NCBI GenBank assembly: GCA_015207365.1 | Contig: JADEXA010000048.1 | Span: 1-56,435 of the forward strand | DNA: 56,435 bases | DNA from: Vacuolonema iberomarrocanum LEGE 07170 | Lineage (GTDB): Bacteria > Cyanobacteriota > Cyanobacteriia > Elainellales > Elainellaceae | Direction: 5' to 3' | Part shown: positions 33,690 through 42,565 of the stretch, one piece after another | How positions within the stretch are numbered: position 1 is the stretch's first letter | How the letters are laid out: each line of letters starts with the position of its first letter | Notes under the pieces: model-generated | The model's database searches: none | Told to the model about the DNA's origin: nothing | The model's input: only the letters and a program-made list of their open reading frames with translations | Translations under genes and position numbers: made by a program

Positions 33690-36052
33690 ACTGAATGGAC
33701 GGAGTTGTTTTGATAGAGAAATTCTGATGCGGCGGCAAGATCCAACGGCGGCGAGAAAAGGTATCCTTGCCCTGATTGACATTTGATAGATCGCAAGTAT
33801 GCCAACTGCTTGGGGGTTTCCAACCCTTCAGCGACGACATTTATCCCTAAATTCAGTGCCAGATTTACGATCGCTTTCACAATTTCCGATTTCTCTAAAT
33901 CGGTTTCCAGGAGTGTAATAAACGATTGGTCAATCTTAATACTATCGATAGGAAACCGATGCAGATAGCTCAGGGAAGAATATCCGGTGCCAAAATCATC
34001 CAAACAGACTTGAATATTTCGATCTTGAAATTGCCGCAAGATGGTGGCCGCTACCTCTGTATTCTCAATCAATACCCCTTCAGTAATCTCTAACTTTAAT
34101 TGCGAACCAGAGATGCCCGAACCATCCAAAACCTGATCAATCCGAGAAATCAATTCAGGATACGAAAATTGCTGACCCGACAAATTCACGCTGACAGTGA
34201 GTGCAGGCAACATCGGAAAGATTTGATTCCAGATCTTCAGTTGACGACAGGCTTCTTCTACCACCCAAAGGTCAAGGTCGATAATCAACCCCGTTTCTTC
34301 GGCAATGGGAATAAATTCGCCAGGCGCAATCATCCCCTGTTCCGGATGATGCCAGCGTAACAATGTTTCAAACCCTTGGATATGGCGGTCATCTAGGGCC
34401 ATGATCGGTTGGTAATAAACGCTTAACTCTTGCCGTTCGACCGCCCGTTGTAAATCACTTTCTAATTGCAGTTGTCTGAGGGCATGGGTGTGCATGGATG
34501 CATCGAAGATTTCATAAGCCCCCCGGCTTCGTCTTTTGGCCCGGTACATCGCGATATCTGCATCGCGGAGCAATTGATCCGGCTGGGTATAGTGCGCTGA
34601 GTTAAGGGTAATACCAATGCTGGTGCTGATGAAGACTTCATGTCCATTCAAAGAAATGGGGGCTTTGAGGGACTGATGAATGCGATTCGCGACTTCAATC
34701 GCATCATGTACGCCTTGGATATCCTCTAGTAGCATGACAAACTCGTCACCTCCCAAACGGGCAACGGTGTCGCCCATTCGCAAACAAGCTTGCAACTGTT
34801 GAGCAACGTTTCTTAAAAGGCAGTCGCCTGCGGTGTGGCCGAGGCTATCGTTAACGACCTTGAAACGATCCAGATCAAGAAACAGAATGGCAAATTGATA
34901 GGGAATATACCGAATTAAGCGGCGCTGTGACAGTTGTAGCGTATGTTCTAGGCGATTCATCAACAATGCCCGATTGGGCAATCCCGTTAGGGTATCGTGA
35001 AAGGCGTCATACCGCAGTTGGGCTTCGATTCTTTGTCGCTCGGCCAGTTCGGTCTGAGCCTGTTGATAGAGCTGTGCTTGGTGAATAGCGATCGCACATT
35101 GATCGGCAATCGCTTTGATCAAGACAACTTCATCCTCTGTCCAGGTTCGCTGGCGATCGCACTGTTGCAGGCAAATGCCTCCTAGATAGGACTGCTGATG
35201 CAGCAGAGGCATTAGCAGAACAGAACGAACATTGATGGTCTTGGCCGCCAACTCAATGTGAGCAGGCAAGTCCTCCGTATCATGAATAATGATTGGCTGA
35301 TCGTTGATCAGCGCATTCTGGTAAGAATCATAGAGTTCACATGTAACGCCGAGCAGCGCTTCCCGATCGGTGGTTCTGTGGCTAATGTAGCTGATCGTGC
35401 TGTGGGAGGGTTGCTCCAGACGCGGTTGAAGAATGCTACAGCGATTTACATGAAGGGCTTCGTGAATTTGGTCAACCGTTGTTTGCAAGACCTTTTCTAG
35501 CACCAGGGTCTTACGCATAACCTGCACAATCCGATTGACGATCGCCTCTCGCCAAGCCTGCTGATGAATTTGGGCGATCGCTGATTTTTGCTGCCGACGT
35601 AATGTAAATTCCTGTAGCGCCCGCTCGACAACGGTGGGCAAACGAAACAGCCGATCTTTCAAGACATAATCGGTCATCCCAGCCTTAATACATTCAACGG
35701 CAGCCTCCTCACCGAGACTGCCTGTAATGAGGATGAACGGAATTTCTTGCCCCAAGTCCTTGAGTAATTCCAGTACCTGCAATCCATTCAGATCGGGCAG
35801 ACGATAGTCTGACAAAACAACATCGTAGTTCCGTGTCCGTAGCAGGTGCTTGCACTGTTCGGCACTCGAGGTTGTGTCATAGGTGAACGGAATATCAGCT
35901 GCATCCAGAGTCAACAGAATTAATTCAATGTCTTCGGAAACATCCTCAACAATGAGTAGGTTGAGAGGGGAGGATGAGAGTCCCTGTGGCTCATTTCCGT
36001 TGTGACTATAGCTTGGCACACCCTCATCCATATAAGCTTGGTACACCCTCAT
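33686..36052 (-). CDS. REC-GAF-GGDEF-EAL cyclic-di-GMP protein
   Basis: Protein of 788 residues. Order: receiver domain (LLIVEDVSEDIELI, phospho-acceptor D82 in VLSDYRLPDLNG), GAF domain (about 175-330, MPLLHQQSYLGGICLQQCDR), GGDEF (DTLTGLPNRALL and RLGGDEFVMLLEDI, about residue 430, intact A-site), and EAL (GFETLLRWHHPEQGMIAP, DDFGTGYSSLSYLHRFPIDS, EGLETPKQLAYL). The signature is E-T-L, a common variant that keeps the catalytic glutamate. It may both make and degrade c-di-GMP, with switching by phosphorylation. The start lies in a 26-bp imperfect tandem duplication, so ATG 36052 or 36031 may be used. Its last codons end in a repeat element. Confidence 0.9.
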   Translation of the reverse strand: MRVYQAYMDEGVPSYSHNGNEPQGLSSSPLNLLIVEDVSEDIELILLTLDAADIPFTYDTTSSAEQCKHLLRTRNYDVVLSDYRLPDLNGLQVLELLKDLGQEIPFILITGSLGEEAAVECIKAGMTDYVLKDRLFRLPTVVERALQEFTLRRQQKSAIAQIHQQAWREAIVNRIVQVMRKTLVLEKVLQTTVDQIHEALHVNRCSILQPRLEQPSHSTISYISHRTTDREALLGVTCELYDSYQNALINDQPIIIHDTEDLPAHIELAAKTINVRSVLLMPLLHQQSYLGGICLQQCDRQRTWTEDEVVLIKAIADQCAIAIHQAQLYQQAQTELAERQRIEAQLRYDAFHDTLTGLPNRALLMNRLEHTLQLSQRRLIRYIPYQFAILFLDLDRFKVVNDSLGHTAGDCLLRNVAQQLQACLRMGDTVARLGGDEFVMLLEDIQGVHDAIEVANRIHQSLKAPISLNGHEVFISTSIGITLNSAHYTQPDQLLRDADIAMYRAKRRSRGAYEIFDASMHTHALRQLQLESDLQRAVERQELSVYYQPIMALDDRHIQGFETLLRWHHPEQGMIAPGEFIPIAEETGLIIDLDLWVVEEACRQLKIWNQIFPMLPALTVSVNLSGQQFSYPELISRIDQVLDGSGISGSQLKLEITEGVLIENTEVAATILRQFQDRNIQVCLDDFGTGYSSLSYLHRFPIDSIKIDQSFITLLETDLEKSEIVKAIVNLALNLGINVVAEGLETPKQLAYLRSIKCQSGQGYLFSPPLDLAAASEFLYQNNSVHSV

Positions 36053-36183
36053 CCACGTAAAAAGACTAACTTTTTTGAAAGTTTCAGTTATCTGTTTATC
36101 TCATTTTTCTCACCATTATGACATCCGCCTCCAATTAAGTGACAACCAAACAGTGACAGCCAAACCAAACCTAATGCTCCTTC

Positions 36184-36223
36184 ACGTGTAAAAGTGGGTG
36201 GACTAACACTCACTTTTACACGT
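36184..36223. repeat. 17-bp hairpin with one mismatch
   Basis: Arms 36184-36200 and 36207-36223 (ACGTGTAAAAGTG...) between the GGDEF/EAL gene and the Rcp1-like gene. No U-run on the minus strand. Confidence 0.8.
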
Positions 36224-36303
36224 TCAATCTAGATCTAAGAGGGGCTCGCAAACCTGTTCCTTTCACAAAACCCGATTGATAGACCACTAGATGTGAGCAT
36301 TGG

Positions 36304-36741
36304 TTAAGCCTGAGGCGGTTGATTGAGTTGCATCCAATACACACCAACCTGCTGAGAGGCTTGTTGAAATTGCTCGAAGTCTAAGGGTTTAACAATATAG
36401 CTATTTACCCCCAAGCGGTAACACGCTTCAATATCTTGATCTTCAGCCGAGGACGTCATCACCACAACTACCAAGTTTTGGGTTCGAGGATCTCTACGAA
36501 TGGCTTCTAATACTTGAAGCCCACTGATTTTGGGCAACTTCAGATCGAGCAAAATCATCCGAGGCAATGGACGCTCAGGAATAGACTCTCCCTGACCGAG
36601 CAAGTACAACAGCGCCTGTTCGCCATCCTCCGCAACATCGATTTGGCGCACAAAAGGATAGTCATCCAGTGCCAGACGGATGAGCTCAATATCATTCGGA
36701 TCATCTTCGACAATCAGGAGTCGGGATGTATCAATCACCAT
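36304..36741 (-). CDS. Single-domain Rcp1-like response regulator
   Basis: Protein of 145 residues made of one receiver domain: LLIVEDDPNDIELIRLALDD, phospho-acceptor in MILLDLKLPKISGLQVLEAI, VVVMTSSAEDQDIEACYRLG and the conserved lysine in NSYIVKPLDF. The C-terminal ending GVYWMQLNQPP is typical of Rcp1-type regulators that pair with cyanobacterial phytochrome-like kinases and have no output domain. A close paralogue lies at 37642. It sits in a minus-strand run of signalling genes and probably passes phosphate by protein contact. Confidence 0.92.
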   Translation of the reverse strand: MVIDTSRLLIVEDDPNDIELIRLALDDYPFVRQIDVAEDGEQALLYLLGQGESIPERPLPRMILLDLKLPKISGLQVLEAIRRDPRTQNLVVVVMTSSAEDQDIEACYRLGVNSYIVKPLDFEQFQQASQQVGVYWMQLNQPPQA

Positions 36742-37111
36742 CTTTATCTACGTACCATAAAAACTATTAGCCAGAGAGAAACCTCACACCGTGAAATAGA
36801 TTTTGGTTCTATTAGTCACATTATACCTCAGTAATTTTACTTACAAGATTAATTCATCGAGATCCGGAAAAACCCGACTAAAAGTTGTAAGCTTTGCTGC
36901 AGATTGATCTTGGGCGATCGCTCGAACCAGAATTGCCAATCGACAAACTGTTACCCTTCACCACGGTTCTCAAAGCAGGTATCTTTTTTTCGGAATTATC
37001 TTGGTTCCCCTGAAATCCCATGAAGATGAGCCTTTTGCGAGAAGAGGAAATCGAGTCAAAGGCAAATTGAGCCTTTTGAAACCTGCTGCCCACTCACGAA
37101 GAACTGGCTAC
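36742..37111. other. Non-coding stretch between the response regulators, left part
   Basis: No gene recognised. A 71-codon minus-strand frame at 36878-37093 lacks any known pattern. AT-rich sequence just upstream of 36741 is a plausible promoter for the response regulator. Confidence 0.4.
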
Positions 37112-37254
37112 AGATATTTTTGAAATCCTTGCCCTAAAAGAGTCAGGACTTACGCAAACCTTGCGTCATCCTGAGTAAATTCGTTGATGGTGTGGCCGCA
37201 TCGCGGTCACACCATCAACAAAATGCGTAAGTCTTGAGAGTTTCAAAAATATCT
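37112..37254. repeat. Element with TCAGGACTTACGCA ends nested inside a second inverted repeat, copy 1
   Basis: Inner element 37143-37237 has ends TCAGGACTTACGCA and TGCGTAAGTCTTGA and a 17-bp core stem (37183-37199/37203-37219, GTTGATGGTGTGG type). It lies within a second 14-bp inverted repeat, AGATATTTTTGAAA (37112-37125) with exact complement at 37241-37254. This looks like one element inserted into the loop of another. Confidence 0.85.
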
Positions 37255-37537
37255 AGTTTCAGTGTTCACAGAATTGGTATGAGCTAGTGATAGCCTTGAC
37301 CAGCCAGGCAAGGAGGTGATGAGTCCGGAAAATCTTAAGCTGTGGTATGGATAAGGTCAGTTTTGAGCTACTGAGGCGGTGAACAGAGGAGGGCTCATCG
37401 CATCAGGGGGAGGTATAACCAACGGGTTGAATTGTGGCGGTTACACCAGTCTGCTAAGGGTTCGCTAGCAACAGTTGTAAAACTCTCGTGCCATAAGGGT
37501 TTCAAAAAATATCGGTAGCGGGTTTTTATTAGCTCGG
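37255..37537. other. Non-coding stretch with a TTAG-end repeat remnant
   Basis: About 280 bp. AAGGAGGTG stands 2 nt before an ATG at 37319, but the frame stops after eleven codons (MSPENLKLWYG). Positions 37454-37532 (CTAAGGGTTCGCTAGC to GGTAGCGGG...TTAG) belong to the same repeat family as 10290-10373 and 43490-43530. No protein or RNA family was recognised in the remainder. Confidence 0.45.
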
Positions 37538-37641
37538 TATAGCCTTACGCATTGAGATTAGGATAGATTATTTTTTTGAAAGCCCCGCAGTACAGGGCTT
37601 TCAAAAAAATAATTGGTTTTACCTCAGCGCGTAGCGCCATA
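37538..37641 (+). repeat. Palindromic element, family TATAGC, copy 3 with a different core
   Basis: Ends TATAGCC and AGCGCCATA plus inner sequence (ACGCATTGAG, CAGCGCGTAGCG) correspond to the 95-bp element at 25299, but the core is an unrelated 19-bp hairpin (37567-37585/37595-37613). It ends on the base before the stop codon of the downstream response regulator. Confidence 0.75.
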
Positions 37642-38082
37642 TCATTCTTGAGTGGGAACATGGTTGAGCATCATCCAATAGAACCCCACTTGGCGAGCCA
37701 CGTTTATAAACTGCTGAAAGTCGAGCGGCTTGACAATGTAGCTATTGGCACCTAGCTCATAGCAGGCACTGAGATCCTGGCTCTCAGCAGAAGAGGTCAT
37801 CACGACTACCACTAACTCTCGTGTTTGCGGATGGTTGCGGATGGCTTGTAGAACCTGAATCCCGTCTATTTTAGGGATTTTGAGGTCGAGCAAAACCAAA
37901 CGGGGCGTGGGTTGAGTCGGGGGTTCACCCGGTTGACCATGCAAGTAATGTAGTGCCTGCTCGCCATCGGTCGCAATATCCAATTGGTTGACAAAGTTGT
38001 AGCTCTCAAAAGCCAACTGAATCAGTTCTACATCGTTTGGATCATCCTCAACCAACAGGATCTTGGCTGGCTCAATGCTCAC
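37642..38082 (-). CDS. Single-domain Rcp1-like response regulator
   Basis: Protein of 146 residues starting at GTG 38082, with AGGAAAGG about 8 nt upstream; no better ATG exists. The receiver domain shows ILLVEDDPNDVELIQLAFES, LVLLDLKIPKIDGIQVLQAI, VVVMTSSAESQDLSACYELG and NSYIVKPLDFQQF. It resembles the regulator at 36304 along its whole length (recent paralogues). It lies about 310 bp downstream of the six-PAS kinase on the same strand, the usual partner arrangement for Cph1/Rcp1-like pairs, with a repeat element inserted between. Confidence 0.92.
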   Translation of the reverse strand: MSIEPAKILLVEDDPNDVELIQLAFESYNFVNQLDIATDGEQALHYLHGQPGEPPTQPTPRLVLLDLKIPKIDGIQVLQAIRNHPQTRELVVVVMTSSAESQDLSACYELGANSYIVKPLDFQQFINVARQVGFYWMMLNHVPTQE

Positions 38083-38116
38083 AGCGCCCTTTCCTACCTC
38101 TCGAATGAGTATATTG

Positions 38117-38205
38117 TCCAGGACTTATGCATTCTGTTGATGGTGTGGCTGCGTCGTGGCCACACCATCAACGAATGCCCTCAGGATTACGCAAGTTTTG
38201 TGTCA
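38117..38205 (-). repeat. TCAGGACTTACGCA-family element, copy 2
   Basis: The left end CCAGGACTTATGCA is followed by the core stem GTTGATGGTGTGG/CCACACCATCAAC (38136-38172). The right side CTCAGGATTACGCAAG matches the complement of the left inner part of copy 1, so it is inverted relative to it. It lies just upstream of the response regulator start. Confidence 0.85.
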
Positions 38206-38257
38206 GTTCGATTGTCGTAACAAAGTGTAACACTCAGACTAAGTAGATTATTAGGTG

Positions 38258-38375
38258 CTCCTGAGTACAGGATAAAACCCAGAAAACCCTTGATTTTGTG
38301 TAGCGCGGGCGGTGCCCGCGCTACACAAAATCAAGGGTTTTAGCCGGGATTCGGATTGTTTGTCCTGTACTTGGG
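38258..38375. repeat. Palindromic element, family AGTACAGGAC, copy 2
   Basis: The core is a 28-bp perfect stem (38283-38310/38314-38341, loop GGT), whose inner 23 bp are identical to the copy at 33614. The outer arms GAGTACAGGATAAA and TTTGTCCTGTACTT are diverged. It begins 16 bp past the stop of the six-PAS kinase. Confidence 0.92.
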
Positions 38376-38390
38376 GTGCTCATCAAAAAC

Positions 38391-41300
38391 CTACTGCCAA
38401 GTAACTGTGAAGTAAAAGGTTGTTCCCTGGTTGGGCTGGCTCTCTGCCCAAATGCTGCCACCATGTCGATGGATAATCCGCTGCACGATCGCTAACCCAA
38501 TACCCGTTCCTGGAAATTCCGTCTGGGAATGTAGACGCTGAAACGCGCCAAACAACTTATCGGCATACTTCATGTCAAATCCCACACCATTGTCGCGCAC
38601 AAAAATTGCCCCCTCTGCGGTGGTGCCAACCTCGATCCGAGGCTGAGGGGTATGGCGGCTAAACTTGACCGCATTACCAATCAGATTACTCAACACCTGT
38701 TGCAGGAGTGCGGCATCGCCCTCAACGGTCGGTAAATCCCCAATCACAAATTCAACCGCAGCATTTGGCTCCAGGTTAGATTGTGTCAGGGTCATCGCTT
38801 CTTCCACCAGGGTGCGTAGTGCTACGGGGTTGGGCTCGATGGGTTTACGCCCAATGCGGGAGAGGGTCAGTAGACCATCGATCAACCACCCCATTTTCTG
38901 GCTACTGCCCTCAATCACTTCCAGATAGTGCTGCACCTTAGGATCGGTGAGGGCATCGTGACGGACTAGTTTCTGGCGCAGAGCATTGACAAATCCGTGA
39001 ATATGACGCAGGGGAGCCCGCAAGTCGTGGGATACGGAATAGGCAAAAGATTCTAGCTCTTGATTCGTTGCCGTTAGTTGGGCAATGGTTTGTTGGATTT
39101 TTTGTTCGGCTAATTTGAGACGGGTGATATCGGTCAGAGTGCCGACATAACCAATCAGTCGTCCATCGGCATCCTTTTCAGGCTGTGCCTGACAGTAGAC
39201 CCACTTCAGGCTACCATCACGCATTTGCAAACAGCTTTCAACGGAGTAGGCAGTGCCTGCTTGGACACTGTGCTGCCAGTCGTTTATGAGGCGATCGCGC
39301 CAATCGGGGTGTACGCTTTCAATCCAACCGTTTTCCCAATCATCTGCCGGAGATAACCCTGTGATGTCGCTCCAGCAGCGGTTGGCGTAGACCATCGCAC
39401 CTGTGGAATCATTGCGGAAAATGCCCACAGGAGAGAAATCTGCCAGCGTAGCGTAGCGTTGCTCACTGTCGCGCAAGGCCATTTCAACCTGTTTGCGATC
39501 GGTAATATCGATATGGCAACCAATCATGCGTAGCGGGTTGCCTTCATTGTCCCACTCAATCACCTGGCCTGAGCAGATCACCCATACCGTTGAGCCATTT
39601 TTATGGTGATACCGAACTTCGTTGTAATAGGGGGCTGTACCCTGGCTTTGAACATGGCGCTCGAAGCAAGCCAATACCTCTGGCAAGTCTTCAGCAAAAA
39701 TCAGGCGCTGCCAGGTTTCGGGGGTGTTGGGTAGTTCGTGATCAGCGTAGCCCAGCATCTGTTTCAATCTGGGGCTGAGATATTCCGTGTGGTTCGGGAT
39801 ATCCCAATCCCAATATCCTGCCAGGACAACCTCGAGAATTTCCTCCAGTAGGTTCAGTTCCTTCCGCACCTGTTCTGCTTGCAAGCGTTTAGCTTCGGCT
39901 TGTTTGCGATCGCTGATATCGTGGCACAACCCCACGACTCGATGAATTTGCCCGGTATCATTGGCAATTGGAAATCCCTGTTCCCAGATCCAGCGCAGGC
40001 TACCATCGGGGCGAAGGATACGATATTCCTGCTCCCAACCCTGATGCCGCCGATCGCGCATCGTAGAAAGGACGCGATCGCGATCTTCGGGGTGTAGAGA
40101 TTCGTGGAAGGATAATGGATCTTCGTGCAGACTGGCGCAGGTGCGTCCCCAGATTGTTTCATAGGCAGGACTGACATAGAGGGTCTGGGATAATGTAATG
40201 TCTCTGAGCCAGAAGACTTCCTGGATATTTTCTGCCATTTGTCGGAAGCGGATTTCGCTTTCGCGCAAAGCAATCTCTACCCGTTTGCGATCGCTAATGT
40301 CAAAGCCAATGGATTGGAAATGAGTAATATGGCCCTGCGCATCAAAAAAGGCTCGATCTACCCATTGCTGCCAGCCTTCGCTGCCATCAGAGCGCGTGAC
40401 GGGATGTTCATAAATAGCCGATGGAGCGGTGGGCGTTAAGCTCATGTAGTGGGCTTGTGCCGCCTGGCGATCGGCCTCGTCGGGTAAGAAATCCAGGAAC
40501 TGGCGGCCTATGAGCTCTTCAGAAGTCTTGTTGAAGTACTGGCAATAAGCAGAGTTAACGTAGGTAAGGGTACTGTCTGGTAAAAACCGACAAATTGAGG
40601 TGGGCATGTTTTCGGCAAGCTGCCGATAATGCTCTTCACTTTGGCGCAGAGCGGCTTCGGTCTGTTTGCGATCGGTCACATCGAGATCAACACCGACCAT
40701 ACGAATCGGTTCGCCCGTTGTGTCGTAATAGACCCTGGCACGATTGGACAGCCAGTGAATCGTCTGGTCTGGCCAAACAATGCGATATTCGACCTGATAG
40801 TGTCCCGTACGTCGAGCCGTTTGGTCGGCTTGGGCCACGTTTTCTCGATCATCTGGATGAACCCGACTCAAAAAGCTAGCCATTGTGCCATCAAACCTGC
40901 CAGGCTCAAAGCCCCAAATCGCTTCTGCTTGGGGAGACCAAATTTGCTCACCCGTCTGCAGATTGGCTTCCCAAACTCCCATCTTGGCCGTATTTATAGC
41001 TAAGCGCAGTCTTTCTTCGCGATCGTGCAGGGCCGTTTCTGTCCGTTTTCGTTCTGTAATGTCTTCCGAAACGCAGAGCAGATATCTAGGTTGCTCTTTC
41101 TCGTCGTAGAGGGGCACTTTCATCGTCTGGAAGATTCGCTGCCCTAGACTGTAGCTATCAATTTGGTCTTCGGAAAAATCTTCTGACATGCCCTTTGAAA
41201 AGACGTCCTGGTCTTTTTGTGCAGAAGAAACAGCCACCTCTGGCGGAAAACAGTCCGGGACGGTATTGCCGATCGCCTGTTCTGCGGTACAGCCAAAGAG

Positions 41301-41669
41301 CTGTTCACTGGTTTGATTCCACAGCAGGATTTCACCAAAGTGATCGGCTCTACCGTCTTTAACACAGACGGCAATTGGTAAGTGATCGATCACCGTTTGC
41401 AAAAAGTTACGGGTTTCTTGAAGATGCAATTGACTCTGCTCTAAAGCAACCATACGCTGTTGCACTCGCGTTTCAAGCTCTTGATTCAATTTTTGCAAAG
41501 CACCTTCAGCCTGTTGGCGATCGCGAATCTGCTGTTGCAACTCTGTATTGGTCTGTTGCAGGGCGACTTGCACCTGCTGCCAGCGCTTTAGGGTACGGTG
41601 TGTCTGCCATTGCCAAAAGGCGATCGCGCCTATCATCAGTACCCCAAATCCAATCCAAGTAACAACCAT
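38391..41669 (-). CDS. Six-PAS histidine kinase, phytochrome-kinase type
   Basis: Protein of 1092 residues. One N-terminal transmembrane helix (about 4-20) and a coiled coil (to about 95), then six PAS/PAC units ending respectively in SEDITERKRTE, DVTDRKQTE, DISDRKRVE, DISDRKQAE, DITDRKQVE and TDITRLKLAE. The H-box is SVSHDLRAPLRHIHGF (H881), then N-box LIGNAVKFS, G1 VRDNGVGFDMKYADKLF, and G2 GTGIGLAIVQ. HisKA of the SHDLRAPL type is the one used by Cph1-like kinases with Rcp1-type partners, which fits the regulator downstream. The sensed signals are unknown; no GAF/PHY bilin site is present. Two Rcp1-like regulators in the cluster suggest branched output. Confidence 0.9.
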   Translation of the reverse strand: MVVTWIGFGVLMIGAIAFWQWQTHRTLKRWQQVQVALQQTNTELQQQIRDRQQAEGALQKLNQELETRVQQRMVALEQSQLHLQETRNFLQTVIDHLPIAVCVKDGRADHFGEILLWNQTSEQLFGCTAEQAIGNTVPDCFPPEVAVSSAQKDQDVFSKGMSEDFSEDQIDSYSLGQRIFQTMKVPLYDEKEQPRYLLCVSEDITERKRTETALHDREERLRLAINTAKMGVWEANLQTGEQIWSPQAEAIWGFEPGRFDGTMASFLSRVHPDDRENVAQADQTARRTGHYQVEYRIVWPDQTIHWLSNRARVYYDTTGEPIRMVGVDLDVTDRKQTEAALRQSEEHYRQLAENMPTSICRFLPDSTLTYVNSAYCQYFNKTSEELIGRQFLDFLPDEADRQAAQAHYMSLTPTAPSAIYEHPVTRSDGSEGWQQWVDRAFFDAQGHITHFQSIGFDISDRKRVEIALRESEIRFRQMAENIQEVFWLRDITLSQTLYVSPAYETIWGRTCASLHEDPLSFHESLHPEDRDRVLSTMRDRRHQGWEQEYRILRPDGSLRWIWEQGFPIANDTGQIHRVVGLCHDISDRKQAEAKRLQAEQVRKELNLLEEILEVVLAGYWDWDIPNHTEYLSPRLKQMLGYADHELPNTPETWQRLIFAEDLPEVLACFERHVQSQGTAPYYNEVRYHHKNGSTVWVICSGQVIEWDNEGNPLRMIGCHIDITDRKQVEMALRDSEQRYATLADFSPVGIFRNDSTGAMVYANRCWSDITGLSPADDWENGWIESVHPDWRDRLINDWQHSVQAGTAYSVESCLQMRDGSLKWVYCQAQPEKDADGRLIGYVGTLTDITRLKLAEQKIQQTIAQLTATNQELESFAYSVSHDLRAPLRHIHGFVNALRQKLVRHDALTDPKVQHYLEVIEGSSQKMGWLIDGLLTLSRIGRKPIEPNPVALRTLVEEAMTLTQSNLEPNAAVEFVIGDLPTVEGDAALLQQVLSNLIGNAVKFSRHTPQPRIEVGTTAEGAIFVRDNGVGFDMKYADKLFGAFQRLHSQTEFPGTGIGLAIVQRIIHRHGGSIWAESQPNQGTTFYFTVTWQ

Positions 41670-41879
41670 GTGTCTTGACTCGTGTAATTTTGAAACCTGG
41701 GAACCCTATCCATTACTTTAATCAGGTTTGATTCCAAATGACTTTAGTGCTCTGTCACGGGTAACCGTGGATGTGCCAACACCGACTTTGCAATATGAGG
41801 TTTCAGAGTCTTATCCTGAGACCCCAATGGAGAGCGGAATACCGCGCATCCACTCTCCTCAGAAGACAGCAAGAAATGG

Positions 41880-41973
41880 GTCAGGATTTACGCAGTTTGT
41901 TGATGGTGTGGCCGCGACGCGGCCACACCATCAACGAATTCACTTAAGATGACGCAAGTTTTACGTCAGTCCT
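41880..41973 (+). repeat. TCAGGACTTACGCA-family element, copy 3
   Basis: It starts TCAGGATTTACGCA (41881). The core is an 18-bp palindrome (41899-41916/41918-41935, GTTGATGGTGTGGCCGCG), the most perfect of the four copies. The right end is GACGCAAGTTTTACGTCAG followed by TCCT. Confidence 0.88.
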
Positions 41974-42166
41974 AATGGTGTTTCTTAAGAGTTTCGATAA
42001 TATAGGATCGTTCAAATAGAGAACCTGAATCTCTGTATCGATGTTCTAACAAAGTTCCCAGAATTTTGCGGCGATCGCTTCAAATAAACCTATTGATCAA
42101 TGGTGCGCTACGCTGCGCTAAGGTACCTAGAGCAGTGGTATTCTCCTTTGAAATTGCTGATTAAAG

Positions 42167-42219
42167 GGATGATTTTTTCGAGCAGGGGCTTACCATACCC
42201 CTGCTCGAAAAAATCATCC
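42167..42219. repeat. Perfect 22-bp hairpin
   Basis: Arms 42167-42188 and 42198-42219 (GGATGATTTTTTCGAG... with GGGG at the inner end), loop 9 nt. It shares the A/T-rich outer, G-rich inner design of other hairpins here. Confidence 0.9.
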
Positions 42220-42385
42220 TTGGACTTTCCGACCTGTCTTTTTTAGACAGTCCCTGAGACAGGCTTTGCCGCGACTTTTATGGTTATAATTTTCTGCGTA
42301 TCGTTTCCAGCAAACGTTTCCCAAAGCTCTTTCTCGCAGCAGGTTCTGTCCGGGATGAAGCTTATTGGGAGGAGCAAGTCTCAGA

Positions 42386-42402
42386 ATGAGAATCATTCTC
42401 AT
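42386..42402 (+). promoter_or_regulatory. Perfect Fur-type palindrome
   Basis: ATGAGAATCATTCTCAT is a perfect 8-1-8 inverted repeat fitting the Fur 7-1-7 pattern. It is 164 bp upstream of the carboxypeptidase start, the only gene it could obviously control on the plus strand. Binding is inferred. Confidence 0.6.
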
Positions 42403-42565
42403 CGTGTGCTAGAGTACTTTACGAATGCTGATTTTCGGATTTTGGATGGATTAGTCAAGTACAGAGCCCATCCTGGCGCTTGCATCTACAACCCTGATGC
42501 GCAGAATTGATAAAACAGGGTAAATTTTCTTCATCAAGATTTTCGTGAATATAGTGTGAGGCCAA

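Larger units (their letters stand above)
41670..42565. other. 896-bp intergenic region with two hairpins and a Fur-like palindrome
   Basis: Between divergent kinase and carboxypeptidase genes. It holds the repeat at 41880-41973, the hairpin at 42167-42219 and the palindrome at 42386-42402, each listed separately. A 76-codon plus-strand frame (42280-42510) spans the palindrome and shows no known domain. Confidence 0.6.

Noticed and set aside
37255..37537. Group II intron or IS200/IS605-type RNA remnant
   Set aside because: The ribosome-site/ATG and G-rich segments suggested it, but no intron domain V, transposase or TnpB fragment could be identified.
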